From contig JAFLLC010000082.1 in assembly GCA_019162745.1 (NCBI GenBank), positions 1-58,097 of the forward strand: a stretch of 58,097 nt of DNA, read 5' to 3'. Below are positions 50,788 through 58,097 of the stretch, in pieces. Source of the stretch: Deltaproteobacteria bacterium. GTDB taxonomy: Bacteria; Desulfobacterota; Desulfuromonadia; Geobacterales; Pseudopelobacteraceae. Under the pieces are notes generated by a model. That model did not search any database. It had not been told where the DNA came from and was given only the letters and a program-made list of their open reading frames with translations. Position 1 is the first letter of the stretch, and the number at the start of each line of letters is the position of its first letter. A program made the position numbers and the translations under genes.

Positions 50788-53700
50788 TGCAGCCGCACCG
50801 AAACAACCCGCGATGCCCCCGGTTCTTCCATCGTGATGCCGTAAAGGGTGTCGGCCACCTGCATCGTGGCCTTGTTGTGAGTAATGATTATGAATTGCGA
50901 AATATCGCTCATCTCCCTGACCATTTCATTGAAGCGGCCGATATTGGCGTCATCCAGCGGCGCATCGACCTCATCAAGCAGGCAGAAGGGGGTCGGCTTG
51001 ATCAGAAAAATCGAAAAGATCAGTGCCACGGCGGTCAGCGCCTTTTCCCCCCCAGAGAGGAGCGTCACATTCTGCAGCTTCTTGCCGGGGGGCTGCACGA
51101 TGATGTCGATGCCGGTCTCCAGCAGGTCCTCTTCGTCGGTCAGACGCAACTCGGCCCGCCCGCCGCAGAACAGGCGCGGAAAGACCTCCTGGAATTTGGC
51201 GTTGATCAGGTTGTAGGTCTCCAGGAAACGCTGGCGGGTGGTGCGGTTGATCCGCTGGATAGCCTGCTGCAGACCGCGCAGCGACTCCTCCAGATCATCC
51301 TTCTGCCCTGTCAGGAACGTGAAGCGTTCCTCCATCCCGGCGCACTCCTCGATCGCCATCAGATTAACCTCCCCCATCTCGTCCAGAAGCCGCTGCAGTT
51401 CGACCTGCCGCAGCCGGCGGGACGCTTCGTCAAATTCGGTTGACTCCAGCTTTGCCACCGCTTCAGACATGGCGATGCGGCTCCGCTCCTGCAGAGCCTG
51501 TTCCAGGTGCTCGGCATGCATAGTCAGTGTTGAAAAACGGAGGTTAAGATCGGCCTGCGACTGCCGGACGGCATCCCCCTCTTCGCGGGCCTTCTTGAGC
51601 TGCAGCTCAAGCTGATTCAGGACAGCCCCGGCTTCCTCGAAACGGCCACGCAGCACGACCAACCGTCCTTCAGCATCCGCCTGCTCCCGGACGAGACCTT
51701 CCAGCCGCTCGGTCGCGGCAGATATCTCCCTCTGGAGCTGCACTCTGGCGGCATCGCCGGATTCAATTTCCTGTCGGTCGGCAGCCATGCGCCGCAGGAT
51801 CTCCTCCGTACGCTGCTCCAGCTCGGAGAGTGCGCGCAGAGCGGCGTCATGCTGCTCCTTGACCGTAGCGTTCTGCACCCGGATCGCGGTCACCTTTTCG
51901 CGGACAACGGCCAGCTGCGCCCGGCGGGCATCAAGTTCCCCCTTCAAGCGGGACGTTTCCGCCTCCAGCCCCTTTGAGGCTGTGCCGGTCTGGGCCATCT
52001 GTTCCCCGGCAAACTTCAGCTCACCCTCCAGAGCGGCCTGCTCCTCATTGAGATTCTCAGACTCCAGGGCCTGAATCTCCAGCCGCTCCTCAATGCGGGC
52101 TCTCTCATCGTGTGCCTGCTGGTGATCCTTGAGCAGCCCGGTCAGTTTCAGCTCTGCCTGGTGCAATGCTGCTCCACTCCCCTTAAGCCCCTCCACTGCC
52201 TCCTGGCTGCGGCGCCGCAACTCATCGCGCCGGGTGCCAAGAAGCACCGTTTCCTCCTCCAGCCTGGCCACGGCCAGTTCCAGTTCCCTGATTTCACGCT
52301 TCTTGTGGATCAACCCCTTTTCCACCTGTTCACCGGAACCGCCACTGACGACCCCCCCCTGGGCAACCATGTCGCCGCTGCGGGTAACAAAGATCAGCCC
52401 GGGGTGCTGTCGGGCAAATTGGAGTGCAGTGCCAACATCATCAACCAGCATGACAGCCGCCAGCAGATTCAGGATCAGTCCGGCAAACGGGCCGGCCACC
52501 TGTACCTGTCCCGCCAGGGGCACGGCGCCCGTTACCGTGGGGGTGATTACCGTTTGGAGCGGCAGCGGCAGGGCAATTCCGGCCCTCCCGCCATTGTTTG
52601 CTTTCAGAAACTCCAGTGCAAGAATGGCGTCTTGATCATCAGAGCAGAGGATGCACTGCAGGCGCTCCGCCAGGGCCGATTCCAGCGCCGGTTCCAGTTC
52701 GGGTGGGGCTTGAATGGCATCAGCCAGGACACCGCTGAAACGGGAGCGGTGGGTAGCATCCTTCATCAGCGTGCGGGTTCCCTGGCCGAAACCGGCAAAC
52801 TGGGCTTCCAGCTCTTTAAGCGAAAGGAGGCGCGAGGAGCTGCGATTCAAGCTGTCACGGCTGGAGTGCCACCCCTTCTCAACCTCGGGGAGCAGCCGTT
52901 TCAGCTCATCTTCCTGGGCGCGCAGCGAGGACAATTGAGTCTGCAGCGCTTCCTGCTCCAGCTGGCAGATGACTATTTCTTTCTCCAGTGCATCCGCCCG
53001 CTGGTGCAGCTGCAGACGTCGTTCACCCAACTGCATCGCCTCGCGGGCATGGCGGTCGAGCCGTTCGCGGAGTAAAGCCAGCCTTTTCTGGGCGTTCTCA
53101 AAGCGGCTCTTGAACTGGGCCGCCTCGGCCAGGGCGGTAAAGAGCTCCCGGCGGCGGTTCTCCAGATCCCGGTTCAATCCCTCTTCGGCCAGCTGGTGCG
53201 CGGCCAGCGCCCCTTCGGACTGTTCCATCTCGGCCTGCATTCCGGCGGCATCTACAACCCCGGTGTCACGGCGAAGTTCGAGCACTCCCCGTTGTTCTCC
53301 GCACTCCTTCAGCCGGTTATCAAGCTCAGCCGCCTCGGCCGCCAGTCGCGCCAACCGGCCATCAAGACCGGCCAACTCCTTGCGCTGGAACTCCAGCCCG
53401 TTACCGGTTGTGCTGAACTCGCTCCTGACGCGAAAAATTTCCTCCTGGGCGATCGTCAGCTGCTTTTCCGCCTCCAGCAGCGTCACGCGGGCCTCCTCGC
53501 CTTGCGCTTCACCGAGAGCGGAGGCGGCAAAAACCTCGCGGATCCGATGGTTGAGAGCCGCGAGCTCACGCTCGGCCTCACCCCGCCGGATCTGAGTTTC
53601 ACAATACTCCCGCGCGGTAAAGAGCAGTTCGATTTCCCGCAGTTCGTCGCGAACTTCCCGGAACTTTTCGGCCTTTTTGGCCTGGCGCTGCAATGACGCC

Positions 53701-54314
53701 AGCTGCCGCCGAATCTCCCCCAGCACATCCGCCAGACGGGCCAGATTCTGCCGGGTCCCCTCAATTTTTTTGAGAGCCAGCTGCTTGCGCGACTTGAACT
53801 TGGTAACCCCGGCCGCCTCCTCGATCAGAAAGCGGCGCTCTTCCGGGCGCGAATGGAGGATCTGGCCGATCTTCCCCTGTTCGATGATCGAATAAGCACG
53901 GGTGCCGACGCCGGTATCCATAAAGAGTTCGGTTATATCCAGCAGACGGCAGGGGGTCTTGTTGATCAGATAATCACTGTCGCCGTCGCGGTACAAGCGG
54001 CGGGTGAGCTGAATCTCGGCATAATCGAGGTACTTGGCCGGCGCACGGCCATCCTCGGTGGAGAATATCAGCGACACCTCAGCAATCCCCAGCGGTTTGC
54101 GGGTCTCACTGCCGACAAAGATGACATCCTCCATCGCCTTGCCGCGCAGATTCTTGGCGGACTGTTCCCCCATGCACCAGCGGATCGCATCGACGATGTT
54201 CGACTTGCCGCAGCCGTTCGGGCCGACCACGCCGGTCACATTCTGCTGGAAGTCCAGCACAACCTTGTCGGCGAAGGATTTAAAACCACTTATTTCGAGT
54301 CGTTTGATTTTCAC
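50784..54314 (-). CDS. smc: Chromosome segregation protein SMC
   Basis: A 1176-residue ATPase. The start is GTG. It has Walker A GPNGCGKSN, long coiled coils, a central hinge at about 510-650, the ABC signature LLSGGEKALTAVAL and Walker B FCLLDEVDAPLDD. It condenses and segregates the chromosome with ScpAB, which are not in the window. It is divergent from the integrase gene. Confidence 0.97.
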   Translation of the reverse strand: MKIKRLEISGFKSFADKVVLDFQQNVTGVVGPNGCGKSNIVDAIRWCMGEQSAKNLRGKAMEDVIFVGSETRKPLGIAEVSLIFSTEDGRAPAKYLDYAEIQLTRRLYRDGDSDYLINKTPCRLLDITELFMDTGVGTRAYSIIEQGKIGQILHSRPEERRFLIEEAAGVTKFKSRKQLALKKIEGTRQNLARLADVLGEIRRQLASLQRQAKKAEKFREVRDELREIELLFTAREYCETQIRRGEAERELAALNHRIREVFAASALGEAQGEEARVTLLEAEKQLTIAQEEIFRVRSEFSTTGNGLEFQRKELAGLDGRLARLAAEAAELDNRLKECGEQRGVLELRRDTGVVDAAGMQAEMEQSEGALAAHQLAEEGLNRDLENRRRELFTALAEAAQFKSRFENAQKRLALLRERLDRHAREAMQLGERRLQLHQRADALEKEIVICQLEQEALQTQLSSLRAQEDELKRLLPEVEKGWHSSRDSLNRSSSRLLSLKELEAQFAGFGQGTRTLMKDATHRSRFSGVLADAIQAPPELEPALESALAERLQCILCSDDQDAILALEFLKANNGGRAGIALPLPLQTVITPTVTGAVPLAGQVQVAGPFAGLILNLLAAVMLVDDVGTALQFARQHPGLIFVTRSGDMVAQGGVVSGGSGEQVEKGLIHKKREIRELELAVARLEEETVLLGTRRDELRRRSQEAVEGLKGSGAALHQAELKLTGLLKDHQQAHDERARIEERLEIQALESENLNEEQAALEGELKFAGEQMAQTGTASKGLEAETSRLKGELDARRAQLAVVREKVTAIRVQNATVKEQHDAALRALSELEQRTEEILRRMAADRQEIESGDAARVQLQREISAATERLEGLVREQADAEGRLVVLRGRFEEAGAVLNQLELQLKKAREEGDAVRQSQADLNLRFSTLTMHAEHLEQALQERSRIAMSEAVAKLESTEFDEASRRLRQVELQRLLDEMGEVNLMAIEECAGMEERFTFLTGQKDDLEESLRGLQQAIQRINRTTRQRFLETYNLINAKFQEVFPRLFCGGRAELRLTDEEDLLETGIDIIVQPPGKKLQNVTLLSGGEKALTAVALIFSIFLIKPTPFCLLDEVDAPLDDANIGRFNEMVREMSDISQFIIITHNKATMQVADTLYGITMEEPGASRVVSVRLH

Positions 54315-54403
54315 AGCATGCCTGTGTGTGCTAACATGTTGTATTCCTGTATTTATTGTTGACTCTCGTATACTGGTTTGTTACTGTTATTACAGTATCA
54401 CTG

Positions 54404-54454
54404 CCACTACTGGGACACTACGTTTGCCACTACAGACACTACAGGGGCCACTAT
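54404..54454. promoter_or_regulatory. Five phased heptamer repeats before the integrase gene
   Basis: CCACTAC, ACACTAC, CCACTAC, ACACTAC and CCACTAT start at 54404, 54415, 54427, 54436 and 54448, that is every 9 to 12 bases. The last overlaps the ATG. Repeats on one face of the helix just before an integrase gene suggest arm-type integrase sites or an autoregulatory operator. Confidence 0.5.
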
Positions 54455-55685
54455 GCCAAGACTAAAAATCACCAAAGCGAACATGGCGGGAATCATCAAG
54501 CCGGTGTCAAAACAAGTGGATTATTATGATACTGAGTTGGCCGGATTCGGAGTTAGGGCAACCAAAGATGTCTTAACCTTCTTTGTACGCTCCACTCTTC
54601 GCGGCACTACTCAGAAACCTTTTATCCCTATCGGCACGTATGGCACCTTTACACCGGATCAAGCCCGTATCAAGGCAAAGGAATACTTGCGACGGCTGGA
54701 CAACGGAGAGAACCCTCATCCAAAGGCGCAACCGAAACATGAAACAATAACCATTCAAGACCTGTATCGTCAATACATTTCAGGCAAAAAGACGCCACTA
54801 GGGGACAGCACTGTCTATGCCTACAACTCTTGGATGAATAACCATTTCTCTGATTGGCTGCAACTTCCGGCGAACTCAATCACCGGCAGTATGGTACTTG
54901 ACCGGATGGCACTGATGGAGAAGAACAACGGCATGACTCAAGCGGCATGCTCTATCAAGCTGTTACGGGGTCTGTACCGCATTGGAATAGCTCTACATCC
55001 TGGGGTAATTACACACAATCCGGTTGAAGCTGTCAGAGAAGTACGCGGAAGGGAGTGGGCTCCACGCAAACGCCGGATGACATACATTGAACCTGCCGAC
55101 CTTCCTGCATGGTTTAAGGCTGTCAATGACTATCACCTGCCCAAGGGCAAGGATTATCTGTTGCTGCTGCTCTACACCGGACTAAGAAAAATGGAGATGG
55201 CAACGTTGAAATGGTCAGATATTGATTTCAAGACAAAGGCTTTTACTTTCACTCCGGAAAAGAAACGGGGGGAGAAACCGGAAGATGACCGCGTTACCAT
55301 GCCGCTGTCAGTACAGGCATATCGACTGCTGCTGCAACGGAAAGCGCAAGGATGGGAGAATGACTATGTGTTTCCCGGCAAGCACCCTTCTCCGCACTTG
55401 TCGAACGCCGATAACTACAAGCGTGACATCATCAAGACCAGTGGCGTTAAGTTCTGCCTCCACGATCTTAGACGCACATTTATCACCATTGCCGAATCAC
55501 TGGACATCCCGCACTATGCCCTGAAAGCTCTACTCAATCACAGCATGGGAAATGACGTCACGGGAGGGTATATTATAATGAGTTCGGAGCGACTGAGGGA
55601 ACCAATGCAGAGGATAGCTGACAAGATCATGGGACTTGCGACGGCAAAACCTCCTGTTGAAGATCAGGCGCAACGGGCGGCTTAA
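54453..55685 (+). CDS. Tyrosine recombinase (phage-type integrase)
   Basis: A 410-residue integrase. The N-terminal arm-type domain (VDYYDTELAGFGVRATKDV) is of the DUF4102 type. A SAM-like core-binding domain lies at about 100-200. The catalytic domain shows TGLRKMEM (Arg), HDLRRTF (His-X2-Arg), LNHS and the nucleophile in TGGYI. ATG 54453 gives the canonical MPRLKITKAN start; an upstream frame from 54378 is unlikely. It marks the left edge of an accessory islet with toxin genes. No att site could be identified. Confidence 0.9.
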   Translation: MPRLKITKANMAGIIKPVSKQVDYYDTELAGFGVRATKDVLTFFVRSTLRGTTQKPFIPIGTYGTFTPDQARIKAKEYLRRLDNGENPHPKAQPKHETITIQDLYRQYISGKKTPLGDSTVYAYNSWMNNHFSDWLQLPANSITGSMVLDRMALMEKNNGMTQAACSIKLLRGLYRIGIALHPGVITHNPVEAVREVRGREWAPRKRRMTYIEPADLPAWFKAVNDYHLPKGKDYLLLLLYTGLRKMEMATLKWSDIDFKTKAFTFTPEKKRGEKPEDDRVTMPLSVQAYRLLLQRKAQGWENDYVFPGKHPSPHLSNADNYKRDIIKTSGVKFCLHDLRRTFITIAESLDIPHYALKALLNHSMGNDVTGGYIIMSSERLREPMQRIADKIMGLATAKPPVEDQAQRAA

Positions 55686-55754
55686 CAGATGAACATTGCC
55701 CGACCAAGTTTTGTGTGGTAGCTTTAAGCAATTAAATATTTTCAGAGGTCATCA

Positions 55755-56177
55755 TTGGCTATTTCATTCCACCCGGACCATGGTTCAATCTTAATGTGCG
55801 ATTTTAACACTGGTTTCACCCCTCCAGAAGTTATTAAAAAAAGGCCCGTAGTTGTTATATCCCCACGCCGAAATAATTTTCAAGTATGCACGGTTATACC
55901 ACTTAGCAGAACATCTCCAAATCCAATTGAGAAGCACCATCATCGCCTTGATCCCGCTTCCCTTCCAAAGTCACTAAGCGGGAGAGATTCTTGGGCAAAA
56001 TGCGACATGATAATGACAGTATCACTTTCACGACTTGACCGGATACAAGATGGGAGAGGCCCCGGAGGAGTCCGCAAATACACCACCGGGAAGCTTACAC
56101 CGGAAGATTTTAGAGCGGTCAGAATAGGAATATTGTATGCAATAGGATTAAATAGTTTGACAATTCATGTCCCATAA
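55755..56177 (+). CDS. PemK/MazF-family toxin (solo)
   Basis: A 140-residue protein. The start is a TTG with AGAGG six bases upstream, needed to include the first strand (HPDHGSILMCDF). KRPVVVISPR, TVIPLSRT and CDMIMTVSLSRLDRI match the MazF fold of mRNA interferases. No antitoxin gene lies directly upstream; the integrase gene ends 69 bp before it. A structured region with a terminator follows. Confidence 0.82.
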   Translation: MAISFHPDHGSILMCDFNTGFTPPEVIKKRPVVVISPRRNNFQVCTVIPLSRTSPNPIEKHHHRLDPASLPKSLSGRDSWAKCDMIMTVSLSRLDRIQDGRGPGGVRKYTTGKLTPEDFRAVRIGILYAIGLNSLTIHVP

Positions 56178-56195
56178 TGGAAGATATAGTTGTTC

Positions 56196-56324
56196 CCGGC
56201 AACGGGCTTGTGAGACTACCCCATAGTGGGTAGCAGGTCTCAGGACAACGGCGATTACAAGCCAACTGAGGCCTCAGATTTATGCCCCTTGCATCTTGAT
56301 TGATGCAGGGGGCTTGTTTTTTTG
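56196..56324 (+). ncRNA. Candidate structured small RNA with intrinsic terminator
   Basis: The outer stem GGCTTGT (56205-56211) with ACAAGCC (56257-56263) encloses GAGAC with GTCTC (56212-56216, 56237-56241), which encloses TACCC with GGGTA (56217-56221, 56228-56232). CAACGG occurs twice (56200, 56246). A 12-bp palindrome CTGAGGCCTCAG follows at 56266-56277. The element ends in GCCCCTTGCATC/GATGCAGGGGGC with a T-run. It may be an independent RNA or the folded 3' end of the toxin mRNA. No known RNA family was recognised. Confidence 0.55.
56284..56322 (+). terminator. Strong intrinsic terminator
   Basis: GCCCCTTGCATC, a six-base loop and GATGCAGGGGGC are followed by TTGTTTTTTT. Confidence 0.9.
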
Positions 56325-56491
56325 TAGCACTACACCAACATATAGAATATTTCGCAAACACGCGGTATCAGTCAATAATGCAACCACAAAACCGGTTGAA
56401 GATCTGGACCGACAGGCAGCATAAATACCACTAAAAACAGATTAGAGTCCTCTGCAAGCTACCGAATTAGTTTTATTACTATCTGATTCAA

Positions 56492-56833
56492 TTAACTTTT
56501 TATTACTGGTGTTGTTCGGAATACTTTCTTTAATTCCTCTCTGACAACTCGGCGCAACGTGTTTTCAAGGTCATTATGATTGATTGATTGCTTCAGAGTC
56601 TCGTTTATAAGTGTCTGATATCCACGATCTCCGGCCTGTGCTTTGAACCAGGCAACAATGGAGGCATCAAGCATGATGTTTATCCGTTGTTTTTTTGAAT
56701 TGACGGCGGCATGCCATTCTTCACGGGGAACATCTTTCATGCCAACCCGGTAACGAGCCCGCGATATATCAGTAGCCGAAATTTCCGGATATTCATCTTC
56801 AGGGATATTCTTCAAAGTAGAATTTTTGCTCAT
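56492..56833 (-). CDS. brnA: BrnA-family antitoxin
   Basis: A 113-residue protein. The C-terminal ribbon-helix-helix region with KQRINIMLDASIVAWFKAQA and GYQTLINETLKQ is the BrnA signature. It neutralises BrnT and represses the operon. Its start lies 35 bp inside the toxin gene, the usual overlap for brnTA. Confidence 0.9.
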   Translation of the reverse strand: MSKNSTLKNIPEDEYPEISATDISRARYRVGMKDVPREEWHAAVNSKKQRINIMLDASIVAWFKAQAGDRGYQTLINETLKQSINHNDLENTLRRVVREELKKVFRTTPVIKS

Positions 56834-57071
56834 GTCGTGTCGCCTTTCTCATTGATATGATACGTATCTCGGTTTCTGTTTCAGTGTGGACTATCACAAC
56901 AACAATGACATGCAGCAATCCGAGTGCAATCCACCGTTGTTCTTCATACTCAAATCGGTTGTCTTCAAATAACCTGTACGGGCCGTTTAATACCTTTTTA
57001 GCATCGGCAAAATCAAGCTGATGCTTCTTCAGGTTTTCCAGCCGCTTGTTTTCATCCCAGGTGATTTGCAC
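56799..57071 (-). CDS. brnT: BrnT-family ribonuclease toxin
   Basis: A 90-residue protein with the BrnT pattern: ITWDENKRLENLKKHQLDF, then RWIALGLL, and the C-terminal IRIISMRKATRHEQKFY, which carries the conserved Arg-rich catalytic segment. BrnT toxins inhibit translation by RNA cleavage. It precedes and overlaps brnA. Confidence 0.92.
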   Translation of the reverse strand: MQITWDENKRLENLKKHQLDFADAKKVLNGPYRLFEDNRFEYEEQRWIALGLLHVIVVVIVHTETETEIRIISMRKATRHEQKFYFEEYP

Positions 57072-57280
57072 AAATCATCTATACACATTGTTATACATAT
57101 TGTCAAACTGATAAAGTGAATCTATAAACCCAATTAAAGCCATCCCGGATATTGAGGCGGCTTTGTTAATTGAAGCACTATTTTTTCTCTGAAATAGCCT
57201 GATTTTTTCCATGTCGGCACGCCGGTGCTCGTGGAATGAACTTTGAAATTCTATGTGTAATTTTTACCGACAGCAAAAGG

Positions 57281-57305
57281 AAAGGCGTCACCGCAGCGAC
57301 GCCTT
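57281..57305 (-). terminator. Hairpin terminator for the PilZ gene
   Basis: AAAGGCGTC pairs with GACGCCTTT around a 7-base loop; CCTTTT follows on the minus strand. It lies downstream of the PilZ gene and beyond repeat copy B. Confidence 0.55.
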
Positions 57306-57370
57306 TCATGTCATCAAATGAAATATATTTATGTCTCAGCTTTCCATGTTCAATAATAACCCTAAAAAGC

Positions 57371-57525
57371 ATTTGAAACACGGAGATACGGAGAACACGG
57401 AGTAAAATTTGAGAGTTATAGATAAAATAAGTAGTTTTATGGTTCACCAAAAAGGATATTTTGTTTTAAACCTTAAGCCTTTGATTTCTCCGTGTTCTCT
57501 GTGTCTCCGTGTTATTGAACTGCCG
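57371..57525. repeat. Dispersed palindromic repeat, copy B
   Basis: A 155-bp element nearly identical to copy A at 38241-38391, with the same ATTTGAAACACGGAGA left end and TTATTGAACTGCCG right end, a few substitutions and a 4-base insertion in the AT-rich centre. Confidence 0.88.
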
Positions 57526-57539
57526 ATTTTGATAACCGA

Positions 57540-57893
57540 TTAGTTAATGCACTCAAGCATGCCGAAAGTTTCCTTCATCACCATCCCGGGATCCCGGCTG
57601 TTTTGAGCGACAATATCACGTAACTGGGCAAATGAATCTGCGAGCATACTGCTTATCTGAAGACCGATTCCATTCGCTTCTTTCCTCACTACTCTTGCGT
57701 TGACTTTAATGTACGACAGGCCACAGTGAAAAACCGTAACCTGGACAGGTATGTCAAGAGGTATATTAATCTCCGTCTTTAGATACATTCCACGCAGGCT
57801 CAGATTGTCGGTTTTACACATAGCTGTTTCATTTCCGAACTGTATGGCTGCCCCAGCTGTGTAACTTACCCTTGTAAAACTTCTCCCGCCCAT
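57540..57893 (-). CDS. PilZ-domain protein
   Basis: A 117-residue protein. RSFTRVSY resembles the c-di-GMP-binding RXXXR loop, although only the two arginines RSFTR are present, and DNLSLRGMYL is the (D/N)XSXXG motif. A preceding AAGGGG sets the start. It is a likely cyclic-dinucleotide effector. Together with the GEMM-I riboswitch it shows that cyclic dinucleotide signalling is active in this organism. Confidence 0.87.
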   Translation of the reverse strand: MGGRSFTRVSYTAGAAIQFGNETAMCKTDNLSLRGMYLKTEINIPLDIPVQVTVFHCGLSYIKVNARVVRKEANGIGLQISSMLADSFAQLRDIVAQNSRDPGMVMKETFGMLECIN

Positions 57894-57960
57894 AGCATCC
57901 CCTTCTTAAAATAACCTGGTACTCGCTGCGCAGTTCCTCTGTAAACTTTCTCGACATCAC

Positions 57961-57992
57961 AAAAAAAGGCGTCACCGAAGCAACACCTTTTC
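57961..57992 (-). terminator. Terminator of the PEP-CTERM gene
   Basis: On the minus strand AAAAGGTGT and ACGCCTTTTTTT form a hairpin with a long T-run, 34 bp after the stop codon of the truncated gene. Confidence 0.7.
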
Positions 57993-58025
57993 TGATAGTA
58001 AAATTATCTGTTACTCACCGTCACT

Positions 58026-58097
58026 TTAGGCTTCTTTGTTCATGCGGCGCTTACCGTAGACTGCAAGGCCGAGCATGCCGATGCCGAAGAGCATCAT
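58026..58097 (-). CDS. PEP-CTERM sorting-domain protein, 3' end only
   Basis: Only the last 23 codons are in the window: MMLFGIGMLGLAVYGKRR then MNKEA and TAA. The hydrophobic LLFGIG.LGL helix followed by a basic cluster is the C-terminal PEP-CTERM signal recognised by exosortase. The PEP motif and the rest of the protein lie beyond 58097. The first ATG codons seen here are internal residues, not the start. Confidence 0.75.
   Translation of the reverse strand: MMLFGIGMLGLAVYGKRRMNKEA

Larger units (their letters stand above)
56178..56491. other. Non-coding gap holding a structured RNA; the rest is featureless
   Basis: The 314-bp gap between the toxin gene and brnA contains the structured element at 56196-56324. 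From 56330 to 56491 nothing recognisable is seen. Confidence 0.6.
57072..57539. other. 468-bp gap with a terminator and repeat copy B
   Basis: Apart from the hairpin at 57281-57305 and the repeat at 57371-57525 no gene is supported. A 90-codon minus-strand frame at 57178-57450 runs through the repeat and shows no protein character. Confidence 0.6.

Noticed and set aside
52110-53075. A 321-codon plus-strand frame inside smc
   Set aside because: It is an antisense shadow of the smc coiled-coil region.
56119-56361. A minus-strand frame of 80 codons opposite the structured RNA
   Set aside because: Its codons run across both the terminator stem and the nested hairpins, and the predicted protein has no domain.
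57178-57450. A 90-codon minus-strand frame
   Set aside because: It runs through the palindromic repeat and a hairpin and has no protein-like features.

Overview
The window reads as chromosome of a Geobacterales-type bacterium (Geobacter or a close relative). This is inferred from eight multiheme c-type cytochromes carrying about 78 heme motifs, NHL-propeller lipoproteins beside a large beta-barrel, two NtrC-family two-component systems, a GEMM-I riboswitch in front of a surface cytochrome, a PEP-CTERM tail and a deltaproteobacterial-looking housekeeping block. No rRNA, tRNA or CRISPR array was seen.

Layout. (1) 135-3779: histidine kinase, sigma54 activator and a DUF4405 b-type membrane protein. 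(2) 4285-18295: an extracellular electron transfer locus. A stand-alone tetraheme cytochrome (OmcE-like) comes first, followed by a tightly packed run from 4996 to 16323: NHL lipoprotein, pentaheme lipoprotein, TPR plus beta-barrel, second NHL lipoprotein, 12-heme and 15-heme cytochromes, TPR protein, cysteine-less thioredoxin-TPR protein and octaheme Ig protein. Two 12-heme paralogues close the locus. (3) 18459-22684: a second sigma54 regulator and a hybrid kinase, the latter running 276 bp into a convergent LysR gene. (4) 22409-34127: LysR, a periplasmic rhodanese, an Fe-S/CCG-DUF3047 fusion, then an msrA-msrB-MerA-like-desaturase-radical SAM run and a CoA-disulfide-reductase-like enzyme. 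(5) 34201-36750: promoter, GEMM-I riboswitch with terminator, and a decaheme cytochrome. (6) 36826-54314: housekeeping genes (rlmI, RF-like, plsC, RNase J, tyrS, ymdB, rny, 5-FTHF cyclo-ligase, zapA, zapB-like, ftsY, smc) interrupted by hicAB and a soluble chemoreceptor. (7) 54404-57071: an integrase-associated islet with a PemK/MazF toxin, an unexplained structured RNA and brnTA. (8) 57540-58097: a PilZ protein and the 3' end of a PEP-CTERM gene.

How it fits together. The 4-18 kb locus has the parts expected of a machine that folds, secretes and connects a cytochrome filament: a small filament-type tetraheme, a larger cytochrome whose N-terminal module is the same fold, a barrel, beta-propellers, periplasmic heme carriers and degenerate thioredoxin/TPR helpers. 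It is flanked by two sigma54 signalling systems. The decaheme gene at 34.5 kb is under separate cyclic-dinucleotide control. The 25.8-32.4 kb run looks like oxidative or metalloid stress handling and contains an unusual radical SAM / ArsM-like / DUF5714 fusion. Three toxin genes (hicA, PemK-like, brnT) and dispersed palindromic repeats mark the accessory parts.
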